This document shows, one piece after another, positions 11,660 to 24,000 of a DNA stretch of 64,000 nucleotides. Numbering within the stretch: position 1 is the stretch's first letter; every line of letters begins with the position of its first letter. This DNA comes from Saccharothrix syringae. Its GTDB lineage: Bacteria; Actinomycetota; Actinomycetes; Mycobacteriales; Pseudonocardiaceae. The stretch covers positions 7,936,001 to 8,000,000 of the forward strand of contig NZ_CP034550.1 in the NCBI RefSeq assembly GCF_009498035.1, in the 5' to 3' direction. A program made the translations under genes and the position numbers. The notes beneath the pieces are model-generated. The model was given only the letters and a program-made list of their open reading frames with translations. It ran no database searches and was not told the DNA's origin.

Positions 11660-14600
11660 TCACGCGTTGCCGAGCCTGTCATCGATGAACCGGAAGAGGT
11701 CGTCGTCGCTGCCGCCCTCCAGCAGGTCGGCGACGCTGACCTCGCCGTCCTGGCGCGGACCGCCGTCGGCGGCCTGCGCCAGGAGGGCCTTGAGCCGGTC
11801 GGCCACCTCGGCGCGCACGTCCTCGTCGAGGCCGCCGGCGAGCGCCGCCTCCAGCCGGTCGAGGTCGTCGAGCACCGGCGAGCCGTCGGCGGGCGCGAGC
11901 TCCAGCCGCAGCTGCTCGGCCAGCACGACCGGGGTGGGGTGGTCGAAGACCAGGGTCGCGGGCAGCCGCAGCCCGGTCTCCGCGGCCAGCGCGTTGCGCA
12001 GCTCCACGGCCGTGAGCGAGTCGAAGCCGGACTCGTTGAACGCCCGCTCCGGGTCGACCGCGTCGGCACCGGCGTGCCCGAGCACGATCGCGACCTGCGT
12101 GCGCACCAGCTCCAGCAGCAGGGCGAGCTGGTCGGCCTCGTCCAGGCCCACCAGCCGCGCGGCCAGGCCGGTCGGGTCGGCGGTCTCGGCCGGCCCGGTG
12201 TCCTCGGTCAGCGCGGCCCGCGCCTCGGGCACGGTGTTGAGCAGCGGGCGCGGCCGGGCCAGGGCGTAGGCCGGGGCGAACTTCGCCCAGTCCACGTCCG
12301 CGACGACCGCGTGGGCCTCGCCCCGGTCGAGCACGCCCTGGAGCGCGGCGATCGCCAGCCTGGGGTCCATCAGGCCCAGGCCGAGGCGGGCGAGCTGGCC
12401 GGTGGCGTCGCCCGCGGCCATGCCGCCGCCGCCCCACGAGCCCCAGGCCACCGAGGTGCCCTCCAGGTCGCGGGCCCGGCGGTGCCGCACCAGCGCGTCG
12501 ACCACCGTGTTCGCCCCGGCGTAGCCGAGCTGGCCGCCCGAGCCCCACACGGCCGCGCCGGAGGAGAACACCACGAACGCGTCCAGCTCCCGCTCGCCCA
12601 GCAGCTCGTCCAGGTACAGCGCGCCGGCGACCTTGGCGTGCCCGACCTCGGCGAAGTCCGCCAGCGACACGTCGTCGATCCCGGACTCGCGGTGCATGAC
12701 ACCGGCCGCGTGGAACACCGACCGCAGGTCGGGCAGCGAGCCCAGCAGCTCCGCGAGCGCGTCCCGGTCGGCCACGTCGCAGGCCACGACCTCGGCCCGG
12801 CCGCCCAGCTCGGCCACCAGCTCCGCCGCGCCCGGCGCGTCCGGGCCCCGCCGCGAGGTCAGCACCACGCGGTCGGCACCGCCCGCCACCAGCCAGCGGG
12901 CCAGGTGCGCGCCCACGCCACCGGTGCCACCGGTCACCAGCACGGTGCCGCGCGGCTGCCAGCCGGCGCCGGTCGGCGCCCCCGGCGCCCGCACCAGCCG
13001 GCGGCCGAAGACGCCGGACAGCCGGACCGCGAGCTGGTCCTCGTCACCGCCGCGCAGCACGCCGGCCAGCCGGTCGAGCACCCGCTCGTCGGCCATCAGG
13101 CCGGGCTGGTCGGGCAGGGTGGGCTCGGCGGGCAGGTCGACCACGCCGCCCCAGGTGTTCGGCCGGTCCAGGCCCAGCACCGTGCCGATGCCCCACAGCG
13201 CGGTCTGCCGCAGGTCGCCGGGCCGGTCGAACCGGTCCACGGCCACCGCGCCCACCGTGGCGAACCACAGCGGCGCGGTCACGCCCGCGTCGTCCAGGCC
13301 CTGCACCAGCGCGATGGAGGCGGCCACCCCGGTGGACATCGCCACCGACAGCGGGTGCGGCCGCTCGTCCAGGGCCAGCAGGGACAGCACCCCGTCCGGG
13401 GTGGTGCCGGCCAGCGCGTCGCGCACGGCACCGGCGACCGCGGCCCGGTCGGGCTCGGTGACCACCACGCGCACCACGTCCGCGCCGCGCGCGGCCAGGC
13501 CGGCGACGACCGGTTCGGCGCGGTCGTCCGCGGGCACCGCCACGAGCCAGGTGCCGGACAGCAGGCCGGGCGTCTCGGGCACCGACCGCCACTCGACGCG
13601 GTAGCGCCAGGAGTCCACGGTGGACTCCTCGTTCAGCCGGTTGCGCCACGACGACAGGGCGGGCAGCACCTCGCCCAGCGCGCCGGCGTCCACCGACAGG
13701 TCCTCGGCCAGCTCCTCCAGGCCGCCCTGCTCCACCGCGGCCCAGAACGCGGCGTCCGCGCCACTCGGGCCGGTCGCCGCGACCGCGGCCGGCTCCGGCA
13801 GGTCGATCCAGTAGCGCTCGTGCTGGAAGGCGTAGGTGGGCAGGTCGACCCGCCGCGCGCCGCGGCCGGCGAAGAACGCCGCCCAGTCCACCTCGACGCC
13901 GTGCGCGAACGCCCGCGCCACGGCCGTGGTCAGCGCCGTGACCTCGTCGCGGTCGCGCCGCTGGGTGGCCACCCGCACACCGTCCACGTCCGCCATGCCG
14001 GTGAGCACGCCGTCCGGGCCGACCTCCAGGAACCGGGTCACGCCCTGCCGCGCCAACGCCGTCACGCCGTCGTGGAACCGCACCGCCTGCCGCACGTGCC
14101 GCACCCAGTAGTCGGCGGCGGTCAGCTCGGTGGTGACCAGCCCGCCGGTCACGTTCGACACGACCGGGAGGGCGGGCGCGGAGAACGCCACCCCCTCGGC
14201 GACGCGGCGGAACTCGTCGAGCATCGGCTCCATCAGCGGCGAGTGGAACGCGTGCGACACGCGCAAACGCTTGGTACGACGGCCTTCCAGCTTCGCCGCC
14301 ACCTCGTCGACCGCGTCCGCGTCACCGGAGACGACCACGGCCTTCGGCCCGTTGACCGCCGCGATGCCGACCCGGTCGTTCAGGAACGGCAGGACTTCTT
14401 CCTCGGTGGCCTCCACGGCGAGCATCGCGCCACCGGCCGGCAGCGCCTGCATCAACCGGCCCCGGGCCTCCACCAAACGGCACGCATCCGCCAGCGAGAA
14501 CACCGCGGCCACGTGCGCCGCCGCGATCTCACCGATCGAGTGACCCGCCAGGAAGTCCGGCCGGACACCCCACGACTCCAGCAACCGGAACAACGCCACC

Positions 14601-17600
14601 TCGAACGCGAACAACGCCGGCTGACTGTTACCCGTCTGGTTCAACAACTCCTGGTCATCACCGAACACCACGTCCGCCAACGGCAGCTCGAAGTGCCCGC
14701 ACACCTCGTCGAACACCTCGCGGAACACCGGGAACGCCACCCGCAACTCGCGCCCCATGCCCACCCGCTGCGAACCCTGACCGGTGAACAGGAACGCGGT
14801 CAGGCCACCGCCCGCGACCCCGGTCACCACGCCGGGCGCGGCCGTGCCCGCGGCGACCGCGCGCACGCCGGCCAGCAGCTCCTCGCGCGAGGACCCGACG
14901 ACCACGGCCCGGTGCTCCAGCGCGGCCCGCGTGGTGCCCAGCGAGAGGCCCACGTCGACCGGCTCCGCGTCGGCGGCCCGCCCGACCAGGCGCGCGGCCT
15001 GCTCGCGCAGCGCCGCCGCGCCCCGCGCGGACACCGGCCACGCCACCACGTCGGTGGCCACCGCCACCGGTTCGACGTGCGGGGGTTCGTCGGCGGGCGC
15101 CTCCTCGATGATCGTGTGCGCGTTGGTGCCGCTCACGCCGAACGACGACACGCCGATGCGGCGGGGCGTCTCGCGCGCCGGCCACGGCCGCGCCTCGGTC
15201 AGCAGCTCGACCCGGCCCTCCGCCCAGTCCACGTGCGAGGAGGGCTCGGTGACGTGCAGCGTCCTGGGCAGCAGCCCGTGCCGCAGCGCGAGCACCGACT
15301 TGATCACGCCCGCGACGCCGGCGGCGGCCTGGGCGTGGCCGATGTTGGACTTGATCGAGCCCAGCAGCAGCGGGGTCTCGCGGTCCTGGCCGTAGGTCTT
15401 CAGCACCGCCTGCGCCTCGATCGGGTCGCCCAGCGAGGTGCCGGTGCCGTGCCCCTCGACCGCGTCCACGTCGGCGGGCCGCAGGCCCGCGCCGGCCAGC
15501 GCGGCGCGGATGACCCGCTGCTGCGACGGCCCGTTGGGCGCGGTCAGGCCGTTGGAGGCGCCGTCCTGGTTGACCGCGGTGCCCTTGACCACCGCGAGCA
15601 CCGGGTGGCCGTGGCGGCGGGCGTCGGACAGCCGCTCCAGCAGCAGCACGCCCGCGCCCTCGGCCCAGCCGGTGCCGTCGGCGCTGTCGGAGAACGGCTT
15701 GCACCGGCCGTCGGGCGCCAGGCCGCGCTGCCGGGAGAAGGCGATGAACGGCGTCGGCGTGGCCATCACCAGCACGCCGCCGGCCAGCGCGAGCGAGCAC
15801 TCGCCGCTGCGCAGCGCCTGCGCCGCCAGGTGCAGCGCGACCAGCGACGACGAGCAGGCCGTGTCCACCGACACCGCCGGGCCCTCGAAGCCGAAGGTGT
15901 AGGACACCCGGCCGGACAGCACCGCCGCGGACGTGGCCGTGGCCAGGTACGCCTCGACCTCCTCGGGCGCGTGGTCGAGCAGGTCCGCGTAGTCCTGCCC
16001 GCCGGTGCCCAGGAACACGCCGACCCGCTTGCCCTGCAACGCCTTCGGGTCGACGCCCGCGCGCTCCACGGCCTCCCAGGACAGCTCCAGCGCCAGCCGC
16101 TGCTGCGGGTCCATCGCGGTGGCCTCGCGCGGGCTGATGCCGAAGAACGCCGCGTCGAACGCGCCCGCGTCGTGGACGAAGCCGCCCTCGTGCACGTAGC
16201 TGGTGCCGGGCCGGTCGGGGTCGGCGTCGTAGAGCGCCGCGCCGTCCCAGCCGCGGTCGGTCGGGAAGTCGGAGATCGCGTCCACGCCGTTCGCGACCAG
16301 CTCCCACAGGTCCTCCGGGGAGCGCACGCCGCCCGGGTAGCGGCACGACATGGCCACGATCACGATCGGGTCGTCGTCCACCGGGGCGGCAACGACCTCG
16401 ACCTCGGCGGGGGCCGCGGAGCCGATCAGCTCCTCGCGCAGGAACCTGGCCAGCGCCACCGGCGTCGGGTGGTCGAACACCAGGGTCGCGGGCAGCCGCA
16501 CCCCGGTGGCCTCGCCGAGCCGGTTGCGCAGCTCCACGGCGGTCAGCGAGTCGAACCCGAGGTCCTTGAACGCGCGACCCGGTTCGACCCCGGCGGCGTC
16601 GGCGTAGGCGAGCACGGCGGCCACGTGGGTCCGGACGATGTCCAGCAGTGCGCGGTGCTGCTCGCTCTCGGGCAGCGTGGCCAGCCGGTCGGCCAGCGCC
16701 GACTCCGCCGGGGTCGGGCTCGCGGCCCCGCGGTCGAGGTCGAGCACGTCGCGGACCTCGGGCAGGGCGTGCAGCAGCGGCCGGGGCCGCGCCGCGGAGT
16801 AGGTGGGCGCGAACCGCGCCCAGTCGATGTCGGCCACCACCAGGTGGGACTCGTCGTGGTCCAGCGCCTGCTGGAGCGCGCCCACGGCCAGCTCCGGCGC
16901 CATGGGCGGGATGCCGTGCCGGCGCAGCTGCTCGCCGACCTCCTCCTCGTCGACCATGCCGCCGCCGCCCCAGGTGCCCCAGGCCACCGAGGTGACCGGG
17001 GCGCCGCGGTGCCTGCGCCGGTGGGCCAGGGCGTCGAGGTGGGCGTTGGCCGCGCCGTAGCCGGCCTGCCCGGCCGAGCCCCACACCGCCGCGCCGGAGG
17101 AGAACAGCACGAACGCGTCGACCTCGCGGTCGCCCAGCAGCTCGTCCAGGTGCTCCGCGCCCGCGACCTTGGCCCGGCCGGTCTCCACGAAGTCGGCCAG
17201 CGCGATGTCGCCCAGGTGCGCCTCGTCGGGCAGCACGCCCGCGGCGTGCACCACGGTCAGCGGCCCGTCGGGCAGCGACGCCAGCAGCGCGGCCACCGAG
17301 TCGCGGTCGGCCACGTCGCACGCGGCCAGCGTCACCTCGGTGCCGGCGGCCTCCAGCTCGGCCTTGAGGTCGGCCGCGCCGGGCGCGTCCGGGCCCCGCC
17401 GAGAGGTCAGCACGACGTGCCGGGCGCCCCGCTCGGCCAGCCAGCGCGCCACGTGCGCGCCGACGCCGCCGGTGCCGCCGGTGACCAGCGCGGTGCCGCG
17501 CGGCGCCCAGTCGCGGCGGGCGGCGCCGGTCAGCGGCGCGTGCACCAGCCGCCGGCCCAGCACGCCGGTCGGGCGCACCGCGACCTGGTCCTCCGCGCCG

Positions 17601-20600
17601 TCGGCGAGCACGTCGCACAGCCGCTCCAGCAGCGCGCCGTCCCAGTCCGCGGGCAGGTCGACCGCGCCGCCCCAGGTGAGCGGGTGGTCCAGGGCCAGCA
17701 CGCCGGCCAGGCCCCACACCGACGCCTGGGCGGCGGACGCGGGCACCTCGAACGGGTCGACGGCCACCGCGCCGGCGGTGACCACCCAGGTGGGCGCGGA
17801 CACGCCGGCGTCGCCGAGCGCCTGCACGAGGGTGACGGTGGCCGCCACGCCCGCGGTGGTGGTCGGGTGCAGCGGGTGCGGGCGCTCGTCCAGCGCGGTC
17901 AGCGCCAGCACGCCGGCCAGGTCCGGCACGGCCCGCTCGCGCAGCAGCGCGGCCAGCGCCTCGCGGCCGGACCCGGCGGGGTCGAGGGTGGTCACGGTGG
18001 CACCGCGGGCGGTCAGCCGCTCGGCGACCGCGGCGGCGCGCTCGTCGGCGGCGCCCACCAGCAGCCAGGTGCCGGTCAGCAGCGCCCCGGTGGGCCTGCC
18101 GGTCGGCCGCCACACCACGCGGTAGCGCCAGGCGTCCAGGGTGGCCCGCTCGCGGCCCCGGGCCCGCCACGACGCCAGCGCGGGCAGCACCCGGGCCACG
18201 TCCTCGCGGTCGACGCCGAGCAGGTCGGCCAGGTCCGCGTTCTCCACGGCGCGCCAGAACTCGGCGTCCTCGCCCTCGGCGGCGGGCGCGGCCGGGACGG
18301 ACTCCAGCCAGTACCGCTGCTTGCGGAACGCGTGGGTGGGCAGCTCGACGCGCGTGCCGCCGGGGTGGACGGCCGCCCAGTCGGGCGCCAGGCCGTGCGC
18401 GTGCAGCCGGGCCACCGCGCAGGCGAACGCGGTGACCTCGTCGCGGTCCTTGCGGCGGGTGGCGGCCAGCACGGTGGTGTCGGGGTCGAGGAAGCCCTGG
18501 GCCATGCCGGTCAGCACGCCCTCGGGCCCGACCTCCAGGAACCGGGTCACGCCGCGCGACTGGAGGAACCGCACGCCGTCGTGGAACCGCACGGCCTGCC
18601 GCACGTGCCGCACCCAGTAGTCGGGCGAGCCGAGGTCGTCGGCGGTCTCGCCGGTCACGTTGGACACCACGGGGGTGTGCGGGGCGTGGTAGGCGATCCC
18701 GGCGGCGACCGCGTGGAACTCCGCCAGCATCGGCTCCATCAGCGGCGAGTGGAACGCGTGCGAGACCTGCAACCGCTTGGTACGACGGCCTTCCAGCTTC
18801 GCCGCCACCTCGTCCACGGCCGCCGCGTCACCGGACACGACCACCGACGTGGGCCCGTTCACCGCCGCGAGCCCGACCCGGTCGTTCAGGAACGGCAGCA
18901 CTTCCTCTTCGGTCGCCTCCACCGCGAGCATCGCACCACCAGCGGGCAGCGCCTGCATCAACCGACCACGCGCGGCCACCAGCTTGCAACCGTCCTCCAA
19001 CGAGAACACCCCGGCCACGTGAGCCGCCGCGATCTCACCGATCGAGTGACCGGCGACGAAGTCCGGCTTCACACCCCACGACTCCAGCAGCCGGAACAAC
19101 GCCACCTCGAAGGCGAACAACGCCGGCTGGCTGAACCCCGTCTGGTTCAACAACTCCTGGTCATCACCGAAAACGACCTCGCGCAACGGCAGGTCGAAGT
19201 ACGAGCACGCCTCGTCGAACGCCTCCCGGAACACCGGGAACGCCGCCCGCAGGTCGCGGCCCATGCCGACCCGCTGCGAACCCTGCCCGGTGAACAGGAA
19301 CGCGGTCAGGCCGCTGCCCTCGACGCCGGTCTCCACGTTCGGCGCCGGCGTGCCCGCGGCGATCGCGCGCAGCCCGGCGACCAGGTCGTCCCCGGTGGCG
19401 CCGACGACCACGGCCCGGTGCTCCAGCGCGGCCCGCGTGGTGCCCAGCGAGTAGGCCAGGTCCAGGTCGCGGGCCGACGAGCCGGCCGCGAACGCCGCCA
19501 GCCGGGCCGCCTGCGCGGCCAGGTCGTCCGCGCCGCGCCCGGACACCGGCCACAGCCGAACCGGGAACTCCGCGACCGGCTCGGCGGCCTCAGCGGGCTC
19601 CTCGGCGGGTGCCTGCTCGATGATGGTGTGGACGTTGGTGCCGCTGATGCCGAACGACGACACACCGGCCCGCCGGGGACGCCCGGTCTCCGGCCACGGC
19701 ACCGACTCGGTCAGCAGCGAGACCCGCCCGGCGTCCCAGTCGACCTGGTCGCTGGGCTCCTCGGCGTGCAGGGTCCGCGGCAGCACGCCGTTGCGCATGG
19801 CCATGACGACCTTGATCACGCCGGCCACGCCCGCGGCGGCCTGCGGGTGGCCGATGTTGGACTTGATGGAACCCAGCAGCAGCGGGGTCTCCCGGTCCTG
19901 GCCGTAGGTGGCCAGCAGCGCCTGCGCCTCGATCGGGTCGCCGAGCACGGTGCCGGTGCCGTGCGCCTCGACCGCGTCCACCTGCGCCGGGGACAGCCGC
20001 GCGTTGGCCAGCGCCTGCTGGATGACCCGCCGCTGCGACGGGCCGTTGGGCGCGGTCAGGCCGTTGGACGCGCCGTCCTGGTTCATGGCCGAGCCGCGCA
20101 CGACCGCGAGCACCGGGTGCCCGTTGCGGCGGGCGTCGGACAGCCGCTCCAGCACCAGCACGCCGGCGCCCTCGGACCACGCGGCGCCGTTGGCGCCCTG
20201 CCCGAACGAGCGGCAGCGGCCGTCGGGCGACAGCGCGCGCTGCTTGCTGAACTCGACGAACAGCTGCGGGGTCGCCATCACGGCCACGCCGCCGGCCAGC
20301 GCCAGCGAGCACTCGCCGTTGCGCAGCGCCTGCGCGGCCAGGTGCAGCGCGACCGACGAGGACGAGCAGGCCGTGTCGACGGTGACCGCCGGGCCCTCCA
20401 GGCCGAAGGTGTAGGCGACCCGGCCGGACGCGATGCTGCCGGAGGTGGTGCTGTCGGCGTAGTCGTGGTGCATCACGCCGGTGAACACGCCGGTGGCCGT
20501 GCCCTTGAGCGCGGCGGGCGGGATGCCGGCGCGCTCGAATGCCTCCCAGGTGACCTCCAGCAGCAGCCGCTGCTGCGGGTCGGTCTCCAGCGCCTCGCGG

Positions 20601-20941
20601 GGGCTCATGCCGAAGAACACCGGGTCGAACTCGGCCACGTCGTGCAGGAAGCCGCCCTCGCGGGTGTAGCTCTTGCCCGGCTTGCCCGGCTCGGGGTCGT
20701 AGACGCCCTCCACGTCCCAGCCGCGGTCGACCGGGAAGCCGGAGATCGCGTCCACGCCGTTCGCGACCAGCTCCCACAGGTCCTCCGGCGAGCGCACCCC
20801 GCCGGGGTAGCGGCAGGCCATCGACACGATCGCGATGGGCTCGGACTCCCTGGCCTCCAGCTCGCGCACGCGCCGCTTGGCCTGCTGGAGGTCGGCGGTG
20901 GCCCGCCGGAGGTAGTCGCGGAGCTTGTCGTCGTTCGACAT
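11660..20941 (-). CDS. Modular type I polyketide synthase, two KS-AT(malonyl)-KR-ACP modules
   Basis: A bimodular PKS of about 3,093 residues. ATG 20941 ([13 protein letters not shown]) is chosen because GGTGGA lies at a suitable distance; a second ATG at 20956 is possible. Module 1: KS (Cys about 192, DTACSSSS), AT (GHSIGE Ser about 633, HAFH, so malonyl), KR near 1145, ACP (Ser about 1465). Module 2: KS (Cys about 1696; its His motif reads EGHGTGT rather than EAHGTGT), AT (Ser about 2135, HAFH, malonyl), KR near 2675, ACP (Ser about 2975), then a C-terminal docking helix region. Neither module has a DH. Both KRs carry the Trp of A-type reductases (SSGAAVWGS) followed by Gln, as in A1 KRs. 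Two consecutive L-configured secondary alcohols are therefore predicted. Its second AT and the AT of the upstream gene are strikingly alike in DNA sequence. Confidence 0.95.
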   Translation of the reverse strand: MSNDDKLRDYLRRATADLQQAKRRVRELEARESEPIAIVSMACRYPGGVRSPEDLWELVANGVDAISGFPVDRGWDVEGVYDPEPGKPGKSYTREGGFLHDVAEFDPVFFGMSPREALETDPQQRLLLEVTWEAFERAGIPPAALKGTATGVFTGVMHHDYADSTTSGSIASGRVAYTFGLEGPAVTVDTACSSSSVALHLAAQALRNGECSLALAGGVAVMATPQLFVEFSKQRALSPDGRCRSFGQGANGAAWSEGAGVLVLERLSDARRNGHPVLAVVRGSAMNQDGASNGLTAPNGPSQRRVIQQALANARLSPAQVDAVEAHGTGTVLGDPIEAQALLATYGQDRETPLLLGSIKSNIGHPQAAAGVAGVIKVVMAMRNGVLPRTLHAEEPSDQVDWDAGRVSLLTESVPWPETGRPRRAGVSSFGISGTNVHTIIEQAPAEEPAEAAEPVAEFPVRLWPVSGRGADDLAAQAARLAAFAAGSSARDLDLAYSLGTTRAALEHRAVVVGATGDDLVAGLRAIAAGTPAPNVETGVEGSGLTAFLFTGQGSQRVGMGRDLRAAFPVFREAFDEACSYFDLPLREVVFGDDQELLNQTGFSQPALFAFEVALFRLLESWGVKPDFVAGHSIGEIAAAHVAGVFSLEDGCKLVAARGRLMQALPAGGAMLAVEATEEEVLPFLNDRVGLAAVNGPTSVVVSGDAAAVDEVAAKLEGRRTKRLQVSHAFHSPLMEPMLAEFHAVAAGIAYHAPHTPVVSNVTGETADDLGSPDYWVRHVRQAVRFHDGVRFLQSRGVTRFLEVGPEGVLTGMAQGFLDPDTTVLAATRRKDRDEVTAFACAVARLHAHGLAPDWAAVHPGGTRVELPTHAFRKQRYWLESVPAAPAAEGEDAEFWRAVENADLADLLGVDREDVARVLPALASWRARGRERATLDAWRYRVVWRPTGRPTGALLTGTWLLVGAADERAAAVAERLTARGATVTTLDPAGSGREALAALLRERAVPDLAGVLALTALDERPHPLHPTTTAGVAATVTLVQALGDAGVSAPTWVVTAGAVAVDPFEVPASAAQASVWGLAGVLALDHPLTWGGAVDLPADWDGALLERLCDVLADGAEDQVAVRPTGVLGRRLVHAPLTGAARRDWAPRGTALVTGGTGGVGAHVARWLAERGARHVVLTSRRGPDAPGAADLKAELEAAGTEVTLAACDVADRDSVAALLASLPDGPLTVVHAAGVLPDEAHLGDIALADFVETGRAKVAGAEHLDELLGDREVDAFVLFSSGAAVWGSAGQAGYGAANAHLDALAHRRRHRGAPVTSVAWGTWGGGGMVDEEEVGEQLRRHGIPPMAPELAVGALQQALDHDESHLVVADIDWARFAPTYSAARPRPLLHALPEVRDVLDLDRGAASPTPAESALADRLATLPESEQHRALLDIVRTHVAAVLAYADAAGVEPGRAFKDLGFDSLTAVELRNRLGEATGVRLPATLVFDHPTPVALARFLREELIGSAAPAEVEVVAAPVDDDPIVIVAMSCRYPGGVRSPEDLWELVANGVDAISDFPTDRGWDGAALYDADPDRPGTSYVHEGGFVHDAGAFDAAFFGISPREATAMDPQQRLALELSWEAVERAGVDPKALQGKRVGVFLGTGGQDYADLLDHAPEEVEAYLATATSAAVLSGRVSYTFGFEGPAVSVDTACSSSLVALHLAAQALRSGECSLALAGGVLVMATPTPFIAFSRQRGLAPDGRCKPFSDSADGTGWAEGAGVLLLERLSDARRHGHPVLAVVKGTAVNQDGASNGLTAPNGPSQQRVIRAALAGAGLRPADVDAVEGHGTGTSLGDPIEAQAVLKTYGQDRETPLLLGSIKSNIGHAQAAAGVAGVIKSVLALRHGLLPRTLHVTEPSSHVDWAEGRVELLTEARPWPARETPRRIGVSSFGVSGTNAHTIIEEAPADEPPHVEPVAVATDVVAWPVSARGAAALREQAARLVGRAADAEPVDVGLSLGTTRAALEHRAVVVGSSREELLAGVRAVAAGTAAPGVVTGVAGGGLTAFLFTGQGSQRVGMGRELRVAFPVFREVFDEVCGHFELPLADVVFGDDQELLNQTGNSQPALFAFEVALFRLLESWGVRPDFLAGHSIGEIAAAHVAAVFSLADACRLVEARGRLMQALPAGGAMLAVEATEEEVLPFLNDRVGIAAVNGPKAVVVSGDADAVDEVAAKLEGRRTKRLRVSHAFHSPLMEPMLDEFRRVAEGVAFSAPALPVVSNVTGGLVTTELTAADYWVRHVRQAVRFHDGVTALARQGVTRFLEVGPDGVLTGMADVDGVRVATQRRDRDEVTALTTAVARAFAHGVEVDWAAFFAGRGARRVDLPTYAFQHERYWIDLPEPAAVAATGPSGADAAFWAAVEQGGLEELAEDLSVDAGALGEVLPALSSWRNRLNEESTVDSWRYRVEWRSVPETPGLLSGTWLVAVPADDRAEPVVAGLAARGADVVRVVVTEPDRAAVAGAVRDALAGTTPDGVLSLLALDERPHPLSVAMSTGVAASIALVQGLDDAGVTAPLWFATVGAVAVDRFDRPGDLRQTALWGIGTVLGLDRPNTWGGVVDLPAEPTLPDQPGLMADERVLDRLAGVLRGGDEDQLAVRLSGVFGRRLVRAPGAPTGAGWQPRGTVLVTGGTGGVGAHLARWLVAGGADRVVLTSRRGPDAPGAAELVAELGGRAEVVACDVADRDALAELLGSLPDLRSVFHAAGVMHRESGIDDVSLADFAEVGHAKVAGALYLDELLGERELDAFVVFSSGAAVWGSGGQLGYAGANTVVDALVRHRRARDLEGTSVAWGSWGGGGMAAGDATGQLARLGLGLMDPRLAIAALQGVLDRGEAHAVVADVDWAKFAPAYALARPRPLLNTVPEARAALTEDTGPAETADPTGLAARLVGLDEADQLALLLELVRTQVAIVLGHAGADAVDPERAFNESGFDSLTAVELRNALAAETGLRLPATLVFDHPTPVVLAEQLRLELAPADGSPVLDDLDRLEAALAGGLDEDVRAEVADRLKALLAQAADGGPRQDGEVSVADLLEGGSDDDLFRFIDDRLGNA

Positions 20942-21000
20942 CGGTGTTCCACCCATTCTTCAGGGCCGTCCTCGGGGGCAGTCGGGACCGGTGACCCCGG

Positions 21001-24000
21001 TCAGATGCCGAGTTCGTTGTCGAGGACTTCGAAGAGTTCCTCGTCGGTGGCCGCGCCCAGGTCGCGGTCGTCGTCGTCATCGCGGCCGTGCACGTCGTGC
21101 CAGGTGCGCAGCAGCGCTTCCAGCCGCGCGGTGACCCGGGCGACGTCGTCGCCCGCCACGGTCTCCAGCGCCGCCTCCAGCCGGTCGACCTCGGCGAGCA
21201 CGGCGCGCGCCTGGTCCTCCTCGCCCACCAGCTCCGCCAGCAGCGCCTTGGCCAGCACGTCCGGCGACGGGTGGTCGAACACGAGCGTGGCGGGCAGCCG
21301 CAGGCCGGTCGCGGTGCCGAGCAGGTTGCGCAGCTCCACGGCGGCCAGCGAGTCGAACCCGAGGTCCTTGAACGCCTTGGTGGGCGTGACCTCGTCCACG
21401 CCGCCGTGGCCGAGCACGGCCGCGGCGTGCGTGCGCACCAGGTCCAGCACGAGCTGTTCGCGCTCCACGGCGGGCAGCCCGGCGAGCCGGTCGGCCAGGG
21501 GCCGCGCGTCGGCGCCGGTCGCGGCCGCGGCGGCGCGCCGGGACGGGACCCGGACCAGGCCGCGCAGCACCGGGGGCAGCGCGTCGGTGCGGGCGCGCAG
21601 GGCCGCGGTGTCCACCCGCACGGGCACCAGCGCGGCCTCGTCGAGGGTGAGCGCGGCGTCGAACAGCGCCAGGCCCTCGGCGGGGCTCATCGCGGGCATC
21701 CCGAGCCGGTCCATCCGGCGCAGGTCGGCCTCGTCCAGGTGGCCGGCCATGCCGCTGCTCTCCGCCCACAGCCCGTAGGCCAGGGAGGTGGCGGGCAGGC
21801 CCGCGGCGCGCCGGTGCTCGGCGAGCGCGTCCAGGAAGGCGTTGGCGGTGGCGTAGTTCGCCTGCCCGGCCCCGGCGACCACGGCCGCCGAGGAGGAGAA
21901 CAGCACGAACGCGGCCAGGTCGCCGGTGAGCCGGTGCAGGTGCCAGGCGGCGTCGACCTTGGCCCGCAGCACGGTGTCGACCTGCTCCGGGGTGAGGTCG
22001 GCCAGCAGGGCGTTGTCCGCCACGCCCGCGGCGTGCACCACGGCGGTCAGCGGGTGCGCGGCGGGCACGCCGGCCAGCAGCTTCTCCACCGCCTCGCCGT
22101 CGGCGGTGTCGCAGGCGACCACGGCCACGTCGGCGCCCGCGGCCTCCAGCTCGGCGGCCAGTTCGGCGGCGCCGGGCGCGTCCGGGCCGCGGCGGCTGGT
22201 GAGCAGCAGGTGCCGGACGCCGTGCGCGGTGACCAGGTGCCGGGCGAGCAGCCCGCCCAGGCCGCCGGTGCCGCCGGTGATCAGCACGGTGCCGTCGGGG
22301 CGCCACGGGGCGCCCTGGCCCTCGGCCACCACCACGCGGTGCAGCCGGGGCACGAGCACCCCGCCGCCGCGCAGGGCGACCTCGGGTTCGCCGGAGGCGA
22401 TGGCGGCGGGCAGCAGGTCCTCGTTGCCCGGCTCGACGTCGACGACGGTGAACCGGTCGGGGTTCTCGGCCTGCGCGGCCCGCAGCAGGCCCCACAGGGG
22501 CGCGCGGGTCAGGTCGTGGCCGGCCCCGTCACCGGTGGGCACCGCGCCCCGGGTGACCAGGACCAGGCGGGAACCCGCCAGCCGCTCGTCGGCGAGCCAG
22601 CCGGTCAGCAGGCGCAGCGCGGCGTGCGTGGCCGACCGGACCTCGGCGGGCACGTCGACCGCGCCCGCGGTGACCGCGGCGGGGTCGTTGGGCGTGACCG
22701 GCGCCAGCACCACCCCGGGCGCGGCGACGCCCGCGTCCAGGGCCGCGCGCAGCGCCGCCAGGTCCGGGTACGGCGTCGCGGCGACCACGGCGTCCGGCCC
22801 GAGCACCGCCCAGCCGTCGCCGGTGGGCACCGGCGCGGCACCGGTCGCCGCGGGCGTCCAGCGCAGCCGGAACAGGGACTCGTGGTGGCCGCGGTTGGCC
22901 GCGCCGAGCTGCTCGGCGGTCACCGAGCGGGCGACCAGCTCGTCGATGGTGGCCACGGGCTCGCCGCGGCCGTCGGCGACCGCCACGGTGAGCTTGTCCT
23001 GGCCGGTGGGCCGGATGTGGATGCGCAGCTCGGTCGCGCCCGTCGCGTGCAGCCGCACGCCGTTCCAGGCGAAGGGCAGCGGGGTGCGCTCGGCCGAGCC
23101 GTCGGCCAGGTTGGCGTGCAGGGCGGCGTCGAGCAGCGCGGGGTGCAGGCCGAAGCGGGCCGCGTCGGCGTGCGCGGCCTCGGGCAGCGCGGCCGAGGCG
23201 AACAGCTCGCCCTCGCCGCGCTTCCACAGCGACCGCAGGCCGCGGAACACCTCGCCGTAGCCGTAGCCGGCGTCGGCCAGCCGCTCGTAGAACCCGTCGA
23301 GGTCCACGGCCTCCGCGCCCTCGGGCGGCCACGCGGCCAGGCGCTCGGGCTCGCCGTCGCCGGCCGTGCCGAGCAGGCCCGACGCGTGGCGGGTCCACTC
23401 CTCGTCGGGGTGCGCGCCCTCGGGGCGCGAGTGGATGGCCAGCGCGCGCCGCCCGGAGGCGTCCGGCCCCTCGGCGGTCACCCGCAGCGCCAGGGCGCCC
23501 TGCTCGGGCAGCAGCAGCGGCGCCTCCAGGGTCAGCTCCTCCAGCAGGTCGCAGCCGACCTGGTCGCCCGCGCGCACGGCCAGCTCCACCAGGCCGGTGC
23601 CGGGCACCAGCACGGTGCCGTGCACGGCGTGGTCGGCCAGCCAGCCGTGGGTGTTGTGCGCGAGCCGCCCGGTCAGCACGACGCCGCCGGTGGTCGGCGT
23701 CTCCACCACGGCGGACAGCATCGGGTGCCCACCCGGCAGCAGGCCGAACGACCCGGCGTCGCCCGCCGGGCCCGCGGACTCCAGCCAGTAGCGCCGGTGC
23801 TGGAAGGCGTAGGTGGGCAGGTCGACCCGCCGCGCGCCGCGGCCGGCGAAGAACGCGGCCCAGTCCACGGCCACGCCGTGCGCGAACGCCTGCGCGACCG
23901 CGGTCGTCAGCGTCACGACCTCGTCGCGGTCACGCCGCTGGGTGGCCACCCGCACACCGTCCACATCGGCCATGCCGGTGAGCACGCCGTCCGGGCCGAC

